A stretch of DNA of 64,000 bases from assembly GCF_001028665.1 (NCBI RefSeq), contig NZ_CP011505.1, positions 62,001 to 126,000 on the forward strand, written 5' to 3'. Both the position numbers and the translations under genes were made by a program. Source of the DNA: Burkholderia pyrrocinia (GTDB lineage: Bacteria; Pseudomonadota; Gammaproteobacteria; Burkholderiales; Burkholderiaceae). How positions within the stretch are numbered: the first letter of the stretch is position 1; each line of letters starts with the position of its first letter. Positions 25,780-35,346 of this stretch are shown here, piece after piece. The notes under the pieces are model-generated. The model was not told the origin of the DNA and did not search any database. It saw only the letters and a program-made list of their open reading frames with translations.

Positions 25780-26310
25780 ATGACCGGAATATCCATCAGG
25801 TCCGCCAATGTCGACGACGCACAGGCGATCGCCGATTTCCACGTCAAGGTCTGGCGGCATACCTATCGCGATCTCGCGCCGGCGCAAGCGCATGCCGTCC
25901 TCGACGAGCGCTATCGCGGTAAAAGATGGCGGGAAAAACTGGCGTCGAACGACGGCGATCAGCTGGTGCTCGTTGCGGTGGCCGACGACAGGATCGTCGG
26001 CATCGGGGCGGCCGGTGCGCCGTCTGAACCGATATTCGACGGCCGCGGCGAGATCAAATTCCTGTATGTCGATCCCGAATTCAAGCGTCGCGGCATCGGC
26101 CGCACGCTGCTTGCACAACTCGCGACGCATTTGAGCGGGTTGCGGTATCGGGGCGCCGCGTTGAGTGTCGTCAAGGGCAACGAAGCTGCGATCGCCTTTT
26201 ATGAAGCGCTGAATGCGCGGTTGGCCGGCGAGTACATCGATGCGGGGCCGATCTGGCGGTCGCACAACATCGTCATGGTGTGGGACGACCTGGCGAATCT
26301 CATGTCCTGA
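25780..26310 (+). CDS. GNAT-family N-acetyltransferase
   Basis: 176 residues from ATG 25780. The GNAT core is clear: ISIRSANVDDAQAIADFHV at the N-terminus, the acetyl-CoA binding motif A FLYVDPEFKRRGIGRTLL (R/Q-x-x-G-x-G/A as RRGIGR) near residues 90-110, and motif B VVKGNEAAIAFYEALN near 130-145. Such enzymes acetylate small amines, antibiotics or protein N-termini; the substrate cannot be assigned. Convergent with the LysR gene at 26341. Confidence 0.88.
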   Translation: MTGISIRSANVDDAQAIADFHVKVWRHTYRDLAPAQAHAVLDERYRGKRWREKLASNDGDQLVLVAVADDRIVGIGAAGAPSEPIFDGRGEIKFLYVDPEFKRRGIGRTLLAQLATHLSGLRYRGAALSVVKGNEAAIAFYEALNARLAGEYIDAGPIWRSHNIVMVWDDLANLMS

Positions 26311-26340
26311 TCGAAACCCTGCCGCAAGCAACGACGCGCA

Positions 26341-27219
26341 TCACGCGAGGCAGGCTCGCAGCCACGACGTGAACGCGGTCACGAGCGGCGTCCCGGTCAG
26401 CTCATGACGCGTGACGAGATAGTACGCATGACGCGACGGCACCGTCGCGCTGAACGGCCGCACGAGCGTGCCGTCGATCAGGTCGTCGCGCACCGACAGG
26501 CTGTCGCCGAGCGCGACGCCTTGCCCGTGCACCGCGGCTTCGACGCCGATATGCGCGTTGCCGATTTCGAGGATGCGGATGCCCGGCAGCTTGTCGGCGT
26601 TCGCTTCCGCCAGCCAGCGCATCCACGAGCCCGCATGCTCGCAGAACAGTGTGCGTCCGGCGAGATCCTGCACCTTGCGGATCGCATCGGGCCCGTTCAT
26701 CAACGCCGGGCTCACGACCGGGAACAGCGCCGGATGCTCGAGCAGCTCGACGTGCCGGTTGCGCCAGTTGCCTTCCCCGTAGCGGATGCAGACGTCGACG
26801 TCCGTCGAATAGATCTCGCGTTCGTCGTTCGACGGAATCACCTTCAGATGGATCCCCGGATAACGCTCGAGAAAATCGCCGATGTGCCGGGCGAGCCAGC
26901 GCGACGTCAGCGACAGCGGCGTCGACACGACGAGATCGCCGACGGCGGCCGGCGAATCGAGCCTGACGGTCGCGTTCGCGATCATGTCGAACGCGGCGCC
27001 GACCGGCTCCAGCAGCGCCTCGCCTTCGGGCGTGAGCTTCACGCGCGCCTTTGATCGGACGAATAGCGCGACGCCGAGCGTGCTTTCGAGAATGCGGATC
27101 TGGTGGCTGACCGCGCTCGCGGTCACGTGCAGTTCGTCGGCCGCCGCCGACACGCTGCCGCGCCGGGCGGCGGCTTCGAATGCGCGAAGCGGGTTCAGCG
27201 GGGGCAGGCGGTTGCGCAT
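26341..27219 (-). CDS. LysR regulator of the GcvA/AmpR type, divergent to the lyase operon
   Basis: 292 residues from ATG 27219 (MRNRLPPLNPLRAFEAAARR), the start that matches GcvA-type regulators; an ATG at 27261 would add 14 residues. HTH near residues 15-45 (GSVSAAADELHVTASAVSHQI). The effector domain carries the GcvA-group DVCIRYGEGNW motif near 130. It is divergent from the lyase-ABC operon starting at 27346, and an inverted repeat lies between them, so it most likely controls that operon in response to its substrate. Confidence 0.9.
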   Translation of the reverse strand: MRNRLPPLNPLRAFEAAARRGSVSAAADELHVTASAVSHQIRILESTLGVALFVRSKARVKLTPEGEALLEPVGAAFDMIANATVRLDSPAAVGDLVVSTPLSLTSRWLARHIGDFLERYPGIHLKVIPSNDEREIYSTDVDVCIRYGEGNWRNRHVELLEHPALFPVVSPALMNGPDAIRKVQDLAGRTLFCEHAGSWMRWLAEANADKLPGIRILEIGNAHIGVEAAVHGQGVALGDSLSVRDDLIDGTLVRPFSATVPSRHAYYLVTRHELTGTPLVTAFTSWLRACLA

Positions 27220-27271
27220 CGGCGGGTGCGTCGGAGACGACGGTGCTGAGAAAAACTTCATTTAAGCGGAG

Positions 27272-27301
27272 TCAATTTCTCGCTACAACAAAAAAAATTG
27301 A
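27272..27301. promoter_or_regulatory. Candidate LysR operator
   Basis: TCAATTT (27272-27278) and AAATTGA (27295-27301) form a perfect 7-bp inverted repeat with a 16-bp AT-rich spacer in the divergent promoter region, 45 bp before the lyase ATG. LysR proteins bind such interrupted dyads. Inference from position and symmetry. Confidence 0.5.
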
Positions 27302-27345
27302 ATGCCTACAGTGGGGGCAATCCAACCGAGTCGAGGTCGACCGCA

Positions 27346-28779
27346 ATGAGCCTTACCGAACCGATCGAACGCCTGTGGGGCGGCCGCTTCCAGTCGAAAC
27401 CGTCCGACGCGCTGCAGAACCTGTCCCGCTCCGATCCGAGTTTCTACCGTCTCGTGCCGTACGATCTGGCGGGCTCCCGTGCGCATGCGCGCGAGTTGAA
27501 CCGCGCCGGCATCGTGAACGACGACGACCTCGCGCAGTTGCTGGCCGCGATGGACGGCATCGCGCGCGACTACGCGGCCGGCGCGATCGCGCCGTCGCTC
27601 GCCGACGAGGACGTGCACACGTTTCTCGAGCGCGTGCTCACACAGCGGCTGCCTGCGCTCGGCGGCAAGCTGCGCGCCGGGCGTTCGCGCAACGACCAGG
27701 CGGCGAACGACCTGCGCCTGTACCTGCGCGACAAGGCACGCCAGCTCGTGCGCGGCGTGCTCGACCTGCAGCAGGCGCTGGTCGGCCAAGCGAGCCGGCA
27801 CGTCGATACGGTGACCGCCGGCTTCACCCATCTGCAGCCCGCGCAGCCGATCGTGTTCGGCCATCAGTTGCTGGCGCATGCGCAGTCGCTGTATCGCGAC
27901 GCCGACCGCCTGGTCGACTGGGACCGCCGCACCGCGCGCTCGCCGCTCGGCGCGGCCGCGCTGGCGGGCTCGGCGATCTGCGTGCGGCCCGAGCTGTCCG
28001 CGCAGGAGCTCGGTTACGACGCGCCGTGCGAGAACTCGATCGACGCGGTGGCCGCACGCGATCACGTCGCCGAATTCGCGTTCGTCGCGAGCATGCTGGC
28101 CGTGAACCTGTCCCGCCTGTCGGAAGAAGTGATCCTGTGGACGTCGCGGCAATTCCGCTGGGTGGAACTCGACGACGGTTATGCGACGGGCAGCTCGATC
28201 ATGCCGCAGAAGAAGAACCCGGACATCGCGGAACTGACGCGCGGCAAGGCGGGGCGCCTGATCGGCAACCTGACGGGCCTGCTCGCGACGCTGAAGTCGC
28301 TGCCGCTCGCATACAACCGCGATCTCGCGGAAGACAAGATCGCCGCGTTCGATTCGATCGACACGCTCGAACTCGTGCTGCCGGCGATGGCGGGGATGAT
28401 CCGCACGATGCGCGTGAACGTCGACGAGATGCGTCGCCAGGCGCCGCTCGGCTTCACGCTCGCGACCGAGGTCGCGGACTGGCTTGCGCTGACGGGCGTG
28501 CCGTTCAGCGAAGCGCATGAAATCACCGGCGCGCTCGTGCGTGCATGCGAGCGCGACGGCATCGAGCTCGCGGACGCCAGCGCGGAACAGCTGCAGGCCG
28601 TCGACCCGCGCCTCGCGCCGGCAGTGCGCGCGCACCTGACGCTCGACGCGGCCGTCGCCGCACGCGGCGGCGCGGGCGGCACGTCGCCCGCGCGCGTGCG
28701 CGAGCAGATCGGCCGTCTGAGCGACGCGATCGAACGCCAGGCCGCGTGGGCGGCCGACTACCGGGGGCCGTCATGCTGA
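27346..28779 (+). CDS. Argininosuccinate-lyase-like C-N lyase (aspartase/fumarase superfamily)
   Basis: 477 residues. Superfamily signature [12 protein letters not shown] near residue 285, the catalytic-loop Ser in that motif, the TLQP-type [17 protein letters not shown] near 160 and the SRNDQ motif in [16 protein letters not shown] near 112 all match ArgH. It is not next to arginine biosynthesis genes; it heads an operon with an amino acid ABC importer and an MmgE/PrpD protein. This suggests a catabolic C-N lyase releasing fumarate from an N-substituted aspartate, as in EDDS lyase, instead of housekeeping ArgH. The first residues [15 protein letters not shown] fit ArgH exactly. True argininosuccinate lyase activity cannot be excluded. 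Confidence 0.85.
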   Translation: MSLTEPIERLWGGRFQSKPSDALQNLSRSDPSFYRLVPYDLAGSRAHARELNRAGIVNDDDLAQLLAAMDGIARDYAAGAIAPSLADEDVHTFLERVLTQRLPALGGKLRAGRSRNDQAANDLRLYLRDKARQLVRGVLDLQQALVGQASRHVDTVTAGFTHLQPAQPIVFGHQLLAHAQSLYRDADRLVDWDRRTARSPLGAAALAGSAICVRPELSAQELGYDAPCENSIDAVAARDHVAEFAFVASMLAVNLSRLSEEVILWTSRQFRWVELDDGYATGSSIMPQKKNPDIAELTRGKAGRLIGNLTGLLATLKSLPLAYNRDLAEDKIAAFDSIDTLELVLPAMAGMIRTMRVNVDEMRRQAPLGFTLATEVADWLALTGVPFSEAHEITGALVRACERDGIELADASAEQLQAVDPRLAPAVRAHLTLDAAVAARGGAGGTSPARVREQIGRLSDAIERQAAWAADYRGPSC

Positions 28780-29666
28780 GCGCATCCGATTCGCGCCGTC
28801 TCGACGGCGCACCCGGGCCGGCCGGCGCCGCGGCGGACGATACCGCCGGCCTCGTGCGCGTGCGCCGGCGCTACTGGGGTCGTTATGTCGCGTCGATCGC
28901 GATCATTGCCGCGCTCGCCTACGTGGCCGCCGCGTTCGCGCGCGGGCAGATCGAGTGGCGCGTCGTCGGCCAGTTCCTGACCGCGCGCTCGATTCTGACG
29001 GGGCTCGGCAACACGATCGTGATGACCGTCCTCGCGATGACGCTCGGGGTCGTGCTCGGCGTCGTCACCGCGGTGATGCGGCTGTCGTCGAACCCGGTGC
29101 TCGGCGCGATCGCGCAGGGCTACATCTGGCTGTTCCGCGGCACGCCGATCATCCTGCAACTGCTGCTGTGGTTCAACCTCGCCCTGGTGTTCCCGACGCT
29201 CGGCATCCCGGGTCTCGCCGAATTCCGGACCGTCGACGTGATGACGCCGTTCCTTGCGGCGGTGCTCGGGCTCGGCATCAACCAGGGCGCGTATACGTCG
29301 GAAGTCGTGCGCGCGGGGCTGCTGTCGGTCGACACCGGCCAGTACGAGGCCGCGAAATCGATCGGCATGCCGCGCCTGCAGGCGCTGCGCCGGATCATCC
29401 TGCCGCAGGCGATGCGCGTGATCGTGCCGCCGATCGGCAACGAGCTGATCGGCATGGTCAAGCTGACGTCGCTCGCGAGCGTCGTGCAGTACGCGGAGAT
29501 GCTGCACAACGCGCAGAACATCTACTACGCGAACGCCCGCGTGATCGAGTTGCTGATCGTCGCGGGCATCTGGTATCTCGTGGTCGTCACCGTGCTGTCG
29601 CTCGCGCAGGCGCGCGTCGAACGGCGCTTCGCGCGCGGCGCGGGTCGCGCGGCGGGCCGCACATGA
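28773..29666 (+). CDS. Polar amino acid ABC transporter permease (HisM/GlnP type)
   Basis: 297 residues; ATG at 28773 overlaps the lyase stop. After a ~30-residue cytoplasmic lead come hydrophobic segments with the permease motifs [15 protein letters not shown] and [17 protein letters not shown]. The EAA loop near 210 reads [23 protein letters not shown], the contact site for the ATPase. Standard inner-membrane subunit of polar amino acid importers. Operon position supports import of the substrate cleaved by the lyase. Confidence 0.93.
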   Translation: MLSASDSRRLDGAPGPAGAAADDTAGLVRVRRRYWGRYVASIAIIAALAYVAAAFARGQIEWRVVGQFLTARSILTGLGNTIVMTVLAMTLGVVLGVVTAVMRLSSNPVLGAIAQGYIWLFRGTPIILQLLLWFNLALVFPTLGIPGLAEFRTVDVMTPFLAAVLGLGINQGAYTSEVVRAGLLSVDTGQYEAAKSIGMPRLQALRRIILPQAMRVIVPPIGNELIGMVKLTSLASVVQYAEMLHNAQNIYYANARVIELLIVAGIWYLVVVTVLSLAQARVERRFARGAGRAAGRT

Positions 29667-30466
29667 ACGACACGACCCTCAACCATCGGGAGAACGTCAT
29701 GACGAACGCGGTCGTTCGCGCGGTCGACGTGCGCAAGTCGTACGGCGATTTCCAGGCGCTGCACGGCATCACGCTCGACGTCGCGCAGGGCGAAGTGCTG
29801 TGCATCATCGGGCCGTCGGGCTCGGGCAAGAGCACGTTCCTGCGCTGCATCAACCAGCTCGAGACGATCAGCGCGGGCGCGCTGTGGGTCAACGGCGAAC
29901 TGGCCGGCTACCGGCGCACCGGCAACCGGCTCCACGAGCTGTCGGAGCGCCAGGTCGCGCGCCAGCGGCTGGCGACGAGCATGGTGTTCCAGCGCTTCAA
30001 CCTGTTCCCGCACAAGACCGCGCTCGAGAACGTGACCGAGGGCCCCGTGCAGGTGCTCAAGCGCCGCCGCGCGCAAGCGGAGGAGGAAGCGCGCGCGCTG
30101 CTCGCGCGGGTCGGGCTCGCGCACAAGTGCGACGCGTTTCCGGTCGAGCTGTCGGGCGGCCAGCAGCAGCGCGTCGCGATCGCGCGGGCGCTCGCGATGC
30201 ATCCGCAACTGATCCTGTTCGACGAGCCGACGTCGGCACTCGATCCCGAGCTTGTCGGCGAAGTGCTGGCCGTGATGCGCGATCTCGCGAAGAGCGGGAT
30301 GACGATGATCGTCGTCACGCACGAGCTCGGCTTCGCGCGCGAGGTGGCCGACCGCGTCGTGTTCATGGACGGCGGCCGGATCGTCGAGAGCGGGCCGCCG
30401 GACCAGGTGCTGTCCGCGCCGACGCACGCACGTACGCGCGATTTCATCTCGGCCGTGATCGCATGA
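29663..30466 (+). CDS. Polar amino acid ABC transporter ATP-binding protein (GlnQ type)
   Basis: 267 residues; ATG at 29663 overlaps the permease stop (an ATG at 29699 is an alternative). Walker [10 protein letters not shown] near residue 50, Q-loop [10 protein letters not shown] near 110, ABC signature [15 protein letters not shown] near 165, Walker [16 protein letters not shown] near 190 and switch His in VVTHELGFA near 222. All catalytic elements are intact. Energises the adjacent permease. Confidence 0.95.
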   Translation: MNDTTLNHRENVMTNAVVRAVDVRKSYGDFQALHGITLDVAQGEVLCIIGPSGSGKSTFLRCINQLETISAGALWVNGELAGYRRTGNRLHELSERQVARQRLATSMVFQRFNLFPHKTALENVTEGPVQVLKRRRAQAEEEARALLARVGLAHKCDAFPVELSGGQQQRVAIARALAMHPQLILFDEPTSALDPELVGEVLAVMRDLAKSGMTMIVVTHELGFAREVADRVVFMDGGRIVESGPPDQVLSAPTHARTRDFISAVIA

Positions 30467-30564
30467 ACGGGCCGGGCGCCCCGACCCGCAGCGCCCGATC
30501 GATCGAGCCGTCGACGAGACCGGCGCAGCACCCCATTACTTCACTACGACAAGGCGACAACCCC

Positions 30565-31398
30565 ATGAAAGCATCCGTCCTGACCCGCACGCTGTCCGCC
30601 GTCGCATTCGGCGCGCTCGCGCTTCATGCGTCCTTCGCAGTCGCGCAGGCCGCGAGCGCGAAGCGCACGCTGAACGTCGCGATCGTGCCGAACTATCCGC
30701 CGTTCGAATACAAGGATCCCGCGACCGACAAGCTCGCGGGCTTCGACGTCGATCTCGGCGAAGCGCTCGCCGCGAAGATGGGCGCGAAGCTGAACTGGGT
30801 CGAGACGAGCTTCGACCAGATGATGAGCGCGGTCGCGACGCAACGCGTCGACATGATCCTGTCCGGGATGACCGACCTGCCGACGCGCCGCGACGCGGTG
30901 ACGTTCGTCGACTACATCGAGACGGGCCCGCAGTTCTACACGTTGAAGGCGCGCGCCGGCGAGTTCGCGCAGATGGGCGCGCTGTGCGGCAAGCGCGTCG
31001 GGTCGAGCCGGCGCACGTCGTTCCCGGACAACACGACCGCATGGAGCGCGGAGAACTGCGTGAAGGCCGGCAAGCCGGCGATCGTCGTGGTCGGCACCGA
31101 CGGCTCGTCGGACGCGCGCATGCAGCTGCGCCAGAACCGCATCGACGCAGCCGTGCAGGGCGGCGAGACGCTGCCGTACCAGAACAGCCTCGAGCAGAAC
31201 GCGTACGCGCCCGTCGGCAAGCCGTTCCTGTCGCAATACACGGGCATCGGCGTCGCGAAAAGCAACACCGCGCTGAGCAGCGCGCTGACGACGGCGCTCA
31301 ACCAGCTGATCGCGGACGGCTCGTACCAGAAGCTGCTTGCGAAGTGGGGGCTGCAGGAGCACGCGGTGACGAAGGCGATGATCAACGGCACGCACTGA
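30565..31398 (+). CDS. Periplasmic amino acid-type substrate-binding protein
   Basis: 277 residues from ATG 30565, which gives a normal signal peptide (MKASVLTRTLSAVAFGALAL, cleavage after FAVAQA). An in-frame ATG at 30463 would bury the signal and is rejected. SBP_bac_3 features: NVAIVPNYPPFEYKDP start, LAGFDVDLGEALA near 65, MILSGMTDLPTRR near 100 and the pair Cys in CGKRV and ENCVKAG. Gathers the operon's substrate, predicted to be an amino acid or amino-dicarboxylate. Confidence 0.92.
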   Translation: MKASVLTRTLSAVAFGALALHASFAVAQAASAKRTLNVAIVPNYPPFEYKDPATDKLAGFDVDLGEALAAKMGAKLNWVETSFDQMMSAVATQRVDMILSGMTDLPTRRDAVTFVDYIETGPQFYTLKARAGEFAQMGALCGKRVGSSRRTSFPDNTTAWSAENCVKAGKPAIVVVGTDGSSDARMQLRQNRIDAAVQGGETLPYQNSLEQNAYAPVGKPFLSQYTGIGVAKSNTALSSALTTALNQLIADGSYQKLLAKWGLQEHAVTKAMINGTH

Positions 31399-31405
31399 GC
31401 GCGCG

Positions 31406-32278
31406 ATGGCGGCGCTTGCTCCCCGCTGGCCGGACGCGAAGCGCGCGTGCGTCGCGCTCGCGTTCGATCTCGACGGCCCGACCGGCGACGCGATGCTGAA
31501 CGGGTCGATCTGGCGCAACCCCGCGTATTTCACGCTCGGCAGCTACGGGCCGTGGCGTGCGCTCGGCCGCTTGCTCGACATGCTCGCGGCGTACGACCTG
31601 CCCGCGACGTTCTTCGTGCCCGCGTGGGTCGCACGGACCTGGCCCGCGCAATGCGCGGCGATCGTCGAGCGCGGCCACGAGATCGGCTACCACGGCTACC
31701 GGCACGAAGCGTTCTGGACGCTCGAGCCCGAGCGGCAACGCGAGATCATGGCGCAGTCGGCCGACGTGTTCGCGCGTACGCTCGGCGTGCGGCCGGTCGG
31801 GTTCCGCACGCCGTCCGGCGACTGGAGCGCGGCGACGGTCGCCGTGCTGCGCGAAGCCGGCGTGCGCTATTCGAGCTCGATGCGCGGCGACGACCGGCCG
31901 TACCTGCTGCACGGCGAGGACGGCGAGCCGCCGCTCGTCGAGATACCCGGCCGCTGGGAGACCGACGATTACGCGTCGCTTGCGTATCACCGCAACCCCG
32001 ATTATCCGGCCGGGCTCGACCGGATCGCCGGCTACGACGCGACGCTCGACAACTGGACGCGCGAATTCGACGGCGTATTCCGCGAAGGGCTGTGCCTGAC
32101 GACGCTGCTGCATCCGAAGGTCTGCGGCAAGCCCGGCCGCATCGCGCTGCTCGAGGCATGGCTCGGTCATATGCGCGCGCAGGACGGCGTCTGGTTCGCG
32201 CGCTGCCGCGAAGTGGCCGACTGGTGGCTTGCGCAGCACGCGCGAGACGCGCAACCCACGCAACGGAGCGGCCTATGA
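31406..32278 (+). CDS. Polysaccharide deacetylase-fold hydrolase (NodB/PuuE type), metal site intact
   Basis: 290 residues, no signal peptide, so cytoplasmic. NodB-fold motifs: Asp-containing LAFDLDGPTGDAM near residue 20, the metal-binding H-x3-H in HEIGYHGYRHEAFW near 98, RTPSGDW near 135 and a final LTTLLHPKVCG His near 232. Cytoplasmic members such as PuuE hydrolyse cyclic or linear amides of small molecules instead of chitin. Starts seven nt after the binding protein gene. Probably opens an amide or lactam bond of the imported compound (inference). Confidence 0.82.
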   Translation: MAALAPRWPDAKRACVALAFDLDGPTGDAMLNGSIWRNPAYFTLGSYGPWRALGRLLDMLAAYDLPATFFVPAWVARTWPAQCAAIVERGHEIGYHGYRHEAFWTLEPERQREIMAQSADVFARTLGVRPVGFRTPSGDWSAATVAVLREAGVRYSSSMRGDDRPYLLHGEDGEPPLVEIPGRWETDDYASLAYHRNPDYPAGLDRIAGYDATLDNWTREFDGVFREGLCLTTLLHPKVCGKPGRIALLEAWLGHMRAQDGVWFARCREVADWWLAQHARDAQPTQRSGL

Positions 32279-33180
32279 CGACACTCGCTTCCTGGCCGGG
32301 CGGCGCGCGATGCGCGGTCGCGATCACGGTCGACTTCAACGACATTCACGGTATCCAGACACGCGAGCCGCGCATCGTCGGCCGCGAGAAATCGCTGTCG
32401 GTCTGGCGCTACGGCGCGACGCGCGGCGTCGACCGGCTGCTTGCGACATTCGACGCGTTCGGCGTGCCGGCGAGCTGGTTCGTCCCGGGCATCGTCGCCG
32501 AAACGCATGCGGAAGCGGTGCGCGCGATCGCCGCGGCCGGCCACGAGCTCGGCGTGAACGGCTATCGCTGCGAAGACTTCGACGCGCTGCCGCTCGCTGC
32601 GCAGATCGACGCGTGCCGCGCCGGGCGGGCGGCGCTCGCCGACACGATCGGACGCGACGTGCAAGGGTTTCGCTCGTTTACCGGCAACTGGGCTGACGGC
32701 TTTGCGGATTTCCTCGTTGAGGAAGGCTTCACGTGGTCGTCATCGTGGCGTGGCGACGATCTGCCGTACGTGCATCCACGCGGCGACGGTGGCGACGGCG
32801 CGCGGCTCGTCGAGCTGCCGCTGCATTACGAACTCGAGGACGAGCCGTACTTCGAGTTCAACCTGTCGCCGCCCGTGCCGGCCGGTCAGCCGCGCATCGC
32901 GGCGTATCGCGACGTGCTCGACAACTGGCGGCGCGACGTCGACGGGTTCCGGCGCTTCGGGCTGTGCTGCGTGCTGCGGCTGCATCCCGAGATCATCGGC
33001 ACGGCAGCGCGGATCGACTTGCTGCGCGCGTTGCTCGCGCATCTGCGTGACGCGGGCGACGTCTGGTTCGCGACGGGGCGCGACATTGCGAACTGGTGGC
33101 GTGCACAGGCGCCCGTCAACGCCCCGGGACATCCGGTCGACGTGTTCGCGCACTGCGTCGCAGAGGAGTCGGCGCGATGA
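32275..33180 (+). CDS. Second NodB-fold protein, metal ligands degenerate
   Basis: 301 residues; ATG overlaps the previous stop (ATGA). The fold markers match its neighbour (AITVDFNDIHGIQ near 18, FRSFTGNWADGF near 130, VLRLHPEIIG near 232), but the H-x3-H metal motif reads NGYRC (HELGVNGYRCEDF near 95), so both His are lost. It may be a non-catalytic partner of the adjacent deacetylase-fold protein or a metal-independent enzyme of the PuuE type, whose members also lack classic ligands. Role unknown. Confidence 0.8.
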   Translation: MTTLASWPGGARCAVAITVDFNDIHGIQTREPRIVGREKSLSVWRYGATRGVDRLLATFDAFGVPASWFVPGIVAETHAEAVRAIAAAGHELGVNGYRCEDFDALPLAAQIDACRAGRAALADTIGRDVQGFRSFTGNWADGFADFLVEEGFTWSSSWRGDDLPYVHPRGDGGDGARLVELPLHYELEDEPYFEFNLSPPVPAGQPRIAAYRDVLDNWRRDVDGFRRFGLCCVLRLHPEIIGTAARIDLLRALLAHLRDAGDVWFATGRDIANWWRAQAPVNAPGHPVDVFAHCVAEESAR

Positions 33181-34571
33181 CGATGAAATCCGACACGCGC
33201 GCAACGCGGCTCGCGGCGTTCGTCGCGCAGACGCCCGCCGACGCATTGCCGGACGACGTCGTCGCGAAGGCCAAGCGTCATGTTCTCGATACGTTCGGTG
33301 CCGCACTGGCGGGCGCGTCGGCCGTCGAGACGCGCAGTGCCCGTGTGCTCACCGGCGCCGTCGCGCATGGCGGTGCGTCGCTGTGGGGCACGCGACGCGC
33401 CGCGGGCGCGCGCGATGCGGCGTTCGTCAACGGGATTGCCGCGCACGCGCTCGAACTCGACGATTCCGGCGGCTGCGATCATTCGGGCGCGGTCGTGCTG
33501 CCGGCCGTGCTCGCCGCGCTGTCGTGCGCGGAACGCCCGGTGACGGGCCGCGAATGCGTGGCGGCGATCGTGCTCGGTTATGACGTCGGCCGGCGCGTGC
33601 TCGAGGCAGCGGGCGGCTACTCGGTCCACAACGGGGCGGGCTGGCACTCGACGCTCAGCTGCGGCGTGTTCGGTGCGGCGGCCGCGAGCGCACGCGTGCT
33701 CGGGCTCGACGCCGCGCGTACGCGCGACGCGCTTGGCCACGCGGCGAGTTTCGCGGGCGGCCTGTGGGGCTTCATCCACGACGGATCGCAGACGAAGCGG
33801 CTGCACGCCGGGCGGGCGGCGGAGGGCGGCGTGCTCGCGGCGCTGCTCGCGCGCGAAGGCGTGAGCGGCCCCGCGCACGTGTTCGACGACGTGTGGGGCG
33901 GATTTTTCAACACGTTCGCCGCGCAATCGCAGGCGCCCGATGCATTGACCGACGGCCTCGGCGCGCACTGGAAGCTGATGCGCTGTTCGATCAAGCCGCA
34001 CGCATCGTGCCGCAGCGCGCATGCGGCCGTCGACGCGACGCTGCAGCTCGCGGACGGCCGCACCGTCGAGGCCGGCGAGATCGAGCGGGTGGTCGTGCGC
34101 GCGAGCGCGTTCGTGGCCCGCATGTGCGGCGGTCGCGACCTGTCGACGCTGTCGTCCGCGCAGATGAGCCTGCCGTACGCGGTGGCGGCAGCGCTTGCAT
34201 TCGGCGACACGGGGATCGGCGTGTATCGCGCGGGCCGGCGCACCGATCCGCGCGTGACCGCGCTGCTCGCGCGCATCGCGGTCGACGTCGATCCGGCGCT
34301 CGGCGATCTCGACGAGCCGACGGTGATCCTGCATCGCGCGGACGGGGGGCGGGAAGCGCGCCACGTGCCGATCGCGCTCGGCGACCCGCGCAATCCGCTG
34401 TCGGACGCAGCGCTGCTGGCGAAATATCGTGCGCTGGCGGGCATGGCGCTCGACAGCGTGCAGGTCGATGCGCTGGGCGACGTGTGCCTGTCGCTGGACC
34501 GGCAGGCGGACGCGCGCGTGTTGAATGACTGGCTCGCCGGCGATGCCGAAGCGGCGGAGGCAATGGTCTGA
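33177..34571 (+). CDS. MmgE/PrpD-family protein (epimerase or dehydratase)
   Basis: 464 residues; ATG overlaps the preceding stop. MmgE/PrpD features: HVLDTFGAALAGA near residue 38, the ALELDDSGGCDHSGAVVLPA stretch near 90-110 (the usual LDDxx..HPG region), GWHSTLSCGVFGAAAA near 155, and HAGRAAEGGVLAALLA near 205. Family members include 2-methylcitrate dehydratase, cis-aconitate decarboxylase and the iminodisuccinate epimerase. Beside an ArgH-like lyase and amino acid importer, a stereoisomer interconversion of an amino-polycarboxylate is the most attractive role (inference). Last gene of the operon. Confidence 0.85.
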   Translation: MTMKSDTRATRLAAFVAQTPADALPDDVVAKAKRHVLDTFGAALAGASAVETRSARVLTGAVAHGGASLWGTRRAAGARDAAFVNGIAAHALELDDSGGCDHSGAVVLPAVLAALSCAERPVTGRECVAAIVLGYDVGRRVLEAAGGYSVHNGAGWHSTLSCGVFGAAAASARVLGLDAARTRDALGHAASFAGGLWGFIHDGSQTKRLHAGRAAEGGVLAALLAREGVSGPAHVFDDVWGGFFNTFAAQSQAPDALTDGLGAHWKLMRCSIKPHASCRSAHAAVDATLQLADGRTVEAGEIERVVVRASAFVARMCGGRDLSTLSSAQMSLPYAVAAALAFGDTGIGVYRAGRRTDPRVTALLARIAVDVDPALGDLDEPTVILHRADGGREARHVPIALGDPRNPLSDAALLAKYRALAGMALDSVQVDALGDVCLSLDRQADARVLNDWLAGDAEAAEAMV

Positions 34572-35127
34572 ATCTCGACGTCGTGTCGAAACGGTACGGG
34601 CGTACCCGTCCGGGAGCGGGAATGAACGCGCCGCATCCGGAGCCGTGAGCGCGGGACGGGCCGTCCGCAGAGTTGGCCGCCGGTTAGCCGGACATTATGC
34701 TGCTGTCGATATAACGGGCAAACGCATTAAAAATAATCGTCCGGAAGCGACGAAAGAAGTGCGCTATACATCTCTCTTGCTGCATCGGCCATTTTCCGGG
34801 GGACATCGGGAAAAACGCTAATACTGCGTCAGGATTCAAATGTCTACCCCTATTTCCGGTAGCTGATCGCTCGAAGCCCGATCTTGCTTCGACAAATGAC
34901 TCGTCGCGATTCAGCCCTTGCTCGCGAGCATCCGCATCGTGCCGTCACTCCGCGAAAGAACTCGGGTTTTGCGAGGCGGCACGGTGCGCTCACCGGCCGT
35001 GCCCCGGACTCACCCGGCCTGGCGCGCGCGCAAGAGAATTGCGCCTGTCTACGGCAGAAATAACGCCCCTGACATTGCCGTGCATATGGCAGCAATCTGA
35101 GCGTCCCGGATGCCGTTCATGCCAGAC
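34572..35127. other. Gene-free region between the lyase operon and the exopolysaccharide locus
   Basis: About 550 bp, relatively AT-rich around 34690-34800. No convincing gene, and no strong terminator (only a 5-bp ACGGG/CCCGT stem shortly after the MmgE stop). An open frame at 34525-34821 overlaps the end of the MmgE gene and looks like noise. Confidence 0.4.
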
Positions 35128-35142
35128 GCGTTACGGCGTGTC

Positions 35143-35152
35143 GTTACGTAAC
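35143..35152. promoter_or_regulatory. GTTACGTAAC palindrome (candidate activator site)
   Basis: Perfect 10-bp palindrome, with an extra GTTAC half-site at 35130-35134. Its start is 141 bp before the -24 GG of the promoter at 35283, in the usual upstream-activator position for sigma-54 promoters. Confidence 0.65.
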
Positions 35153-35282
35153 GTGCGTGAACGCTGCAATCGCGCAAACGTTGCACAGGGATATTTCGAT
35201 TTATTCATACCTTTCGCATTCCAGGCATAGGTCATTGGTTTATCGAGGGTTTTCTGCGTCGCAACAAAAGAATGCGCCCCGG

Positions 35283-35298
35283 TGGCACGGATCGTGCA
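35283..35298 (+). promoter_or_regulatory. Sigma-54 (RpoN) promoter of the priming transferase unit
   Basis: TGGCACG-GATC-GTGCA: the -24 element is exact and the -12 element differs by one base from TTGCA; GG and GC are 10 nt apart. Predicted transcription start near 35309, giving a leader of about 645 nt before the first recognised gene at 35954. Confidence 0.7.
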
Positions 35299-35346
35299 TT
35301 AAACGCTATGTGCCGAAGTAGTTAATACCAGAACGTTAGACCAACC

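Noticed and set aside
30463..30564. Earlier ATG for the binding protein gene
   Set aside because: It would place ~34 Arg/Pro-rich residues before a perfect signal peptide; the ATG at 30565 is better.
34525..34821. 98-codon open frame after the MmgE/PrpD gene
   Set aside because: Starts inside the MmgE gene in another frame, no ribosome-binding site, Arg-rich shadow composition.
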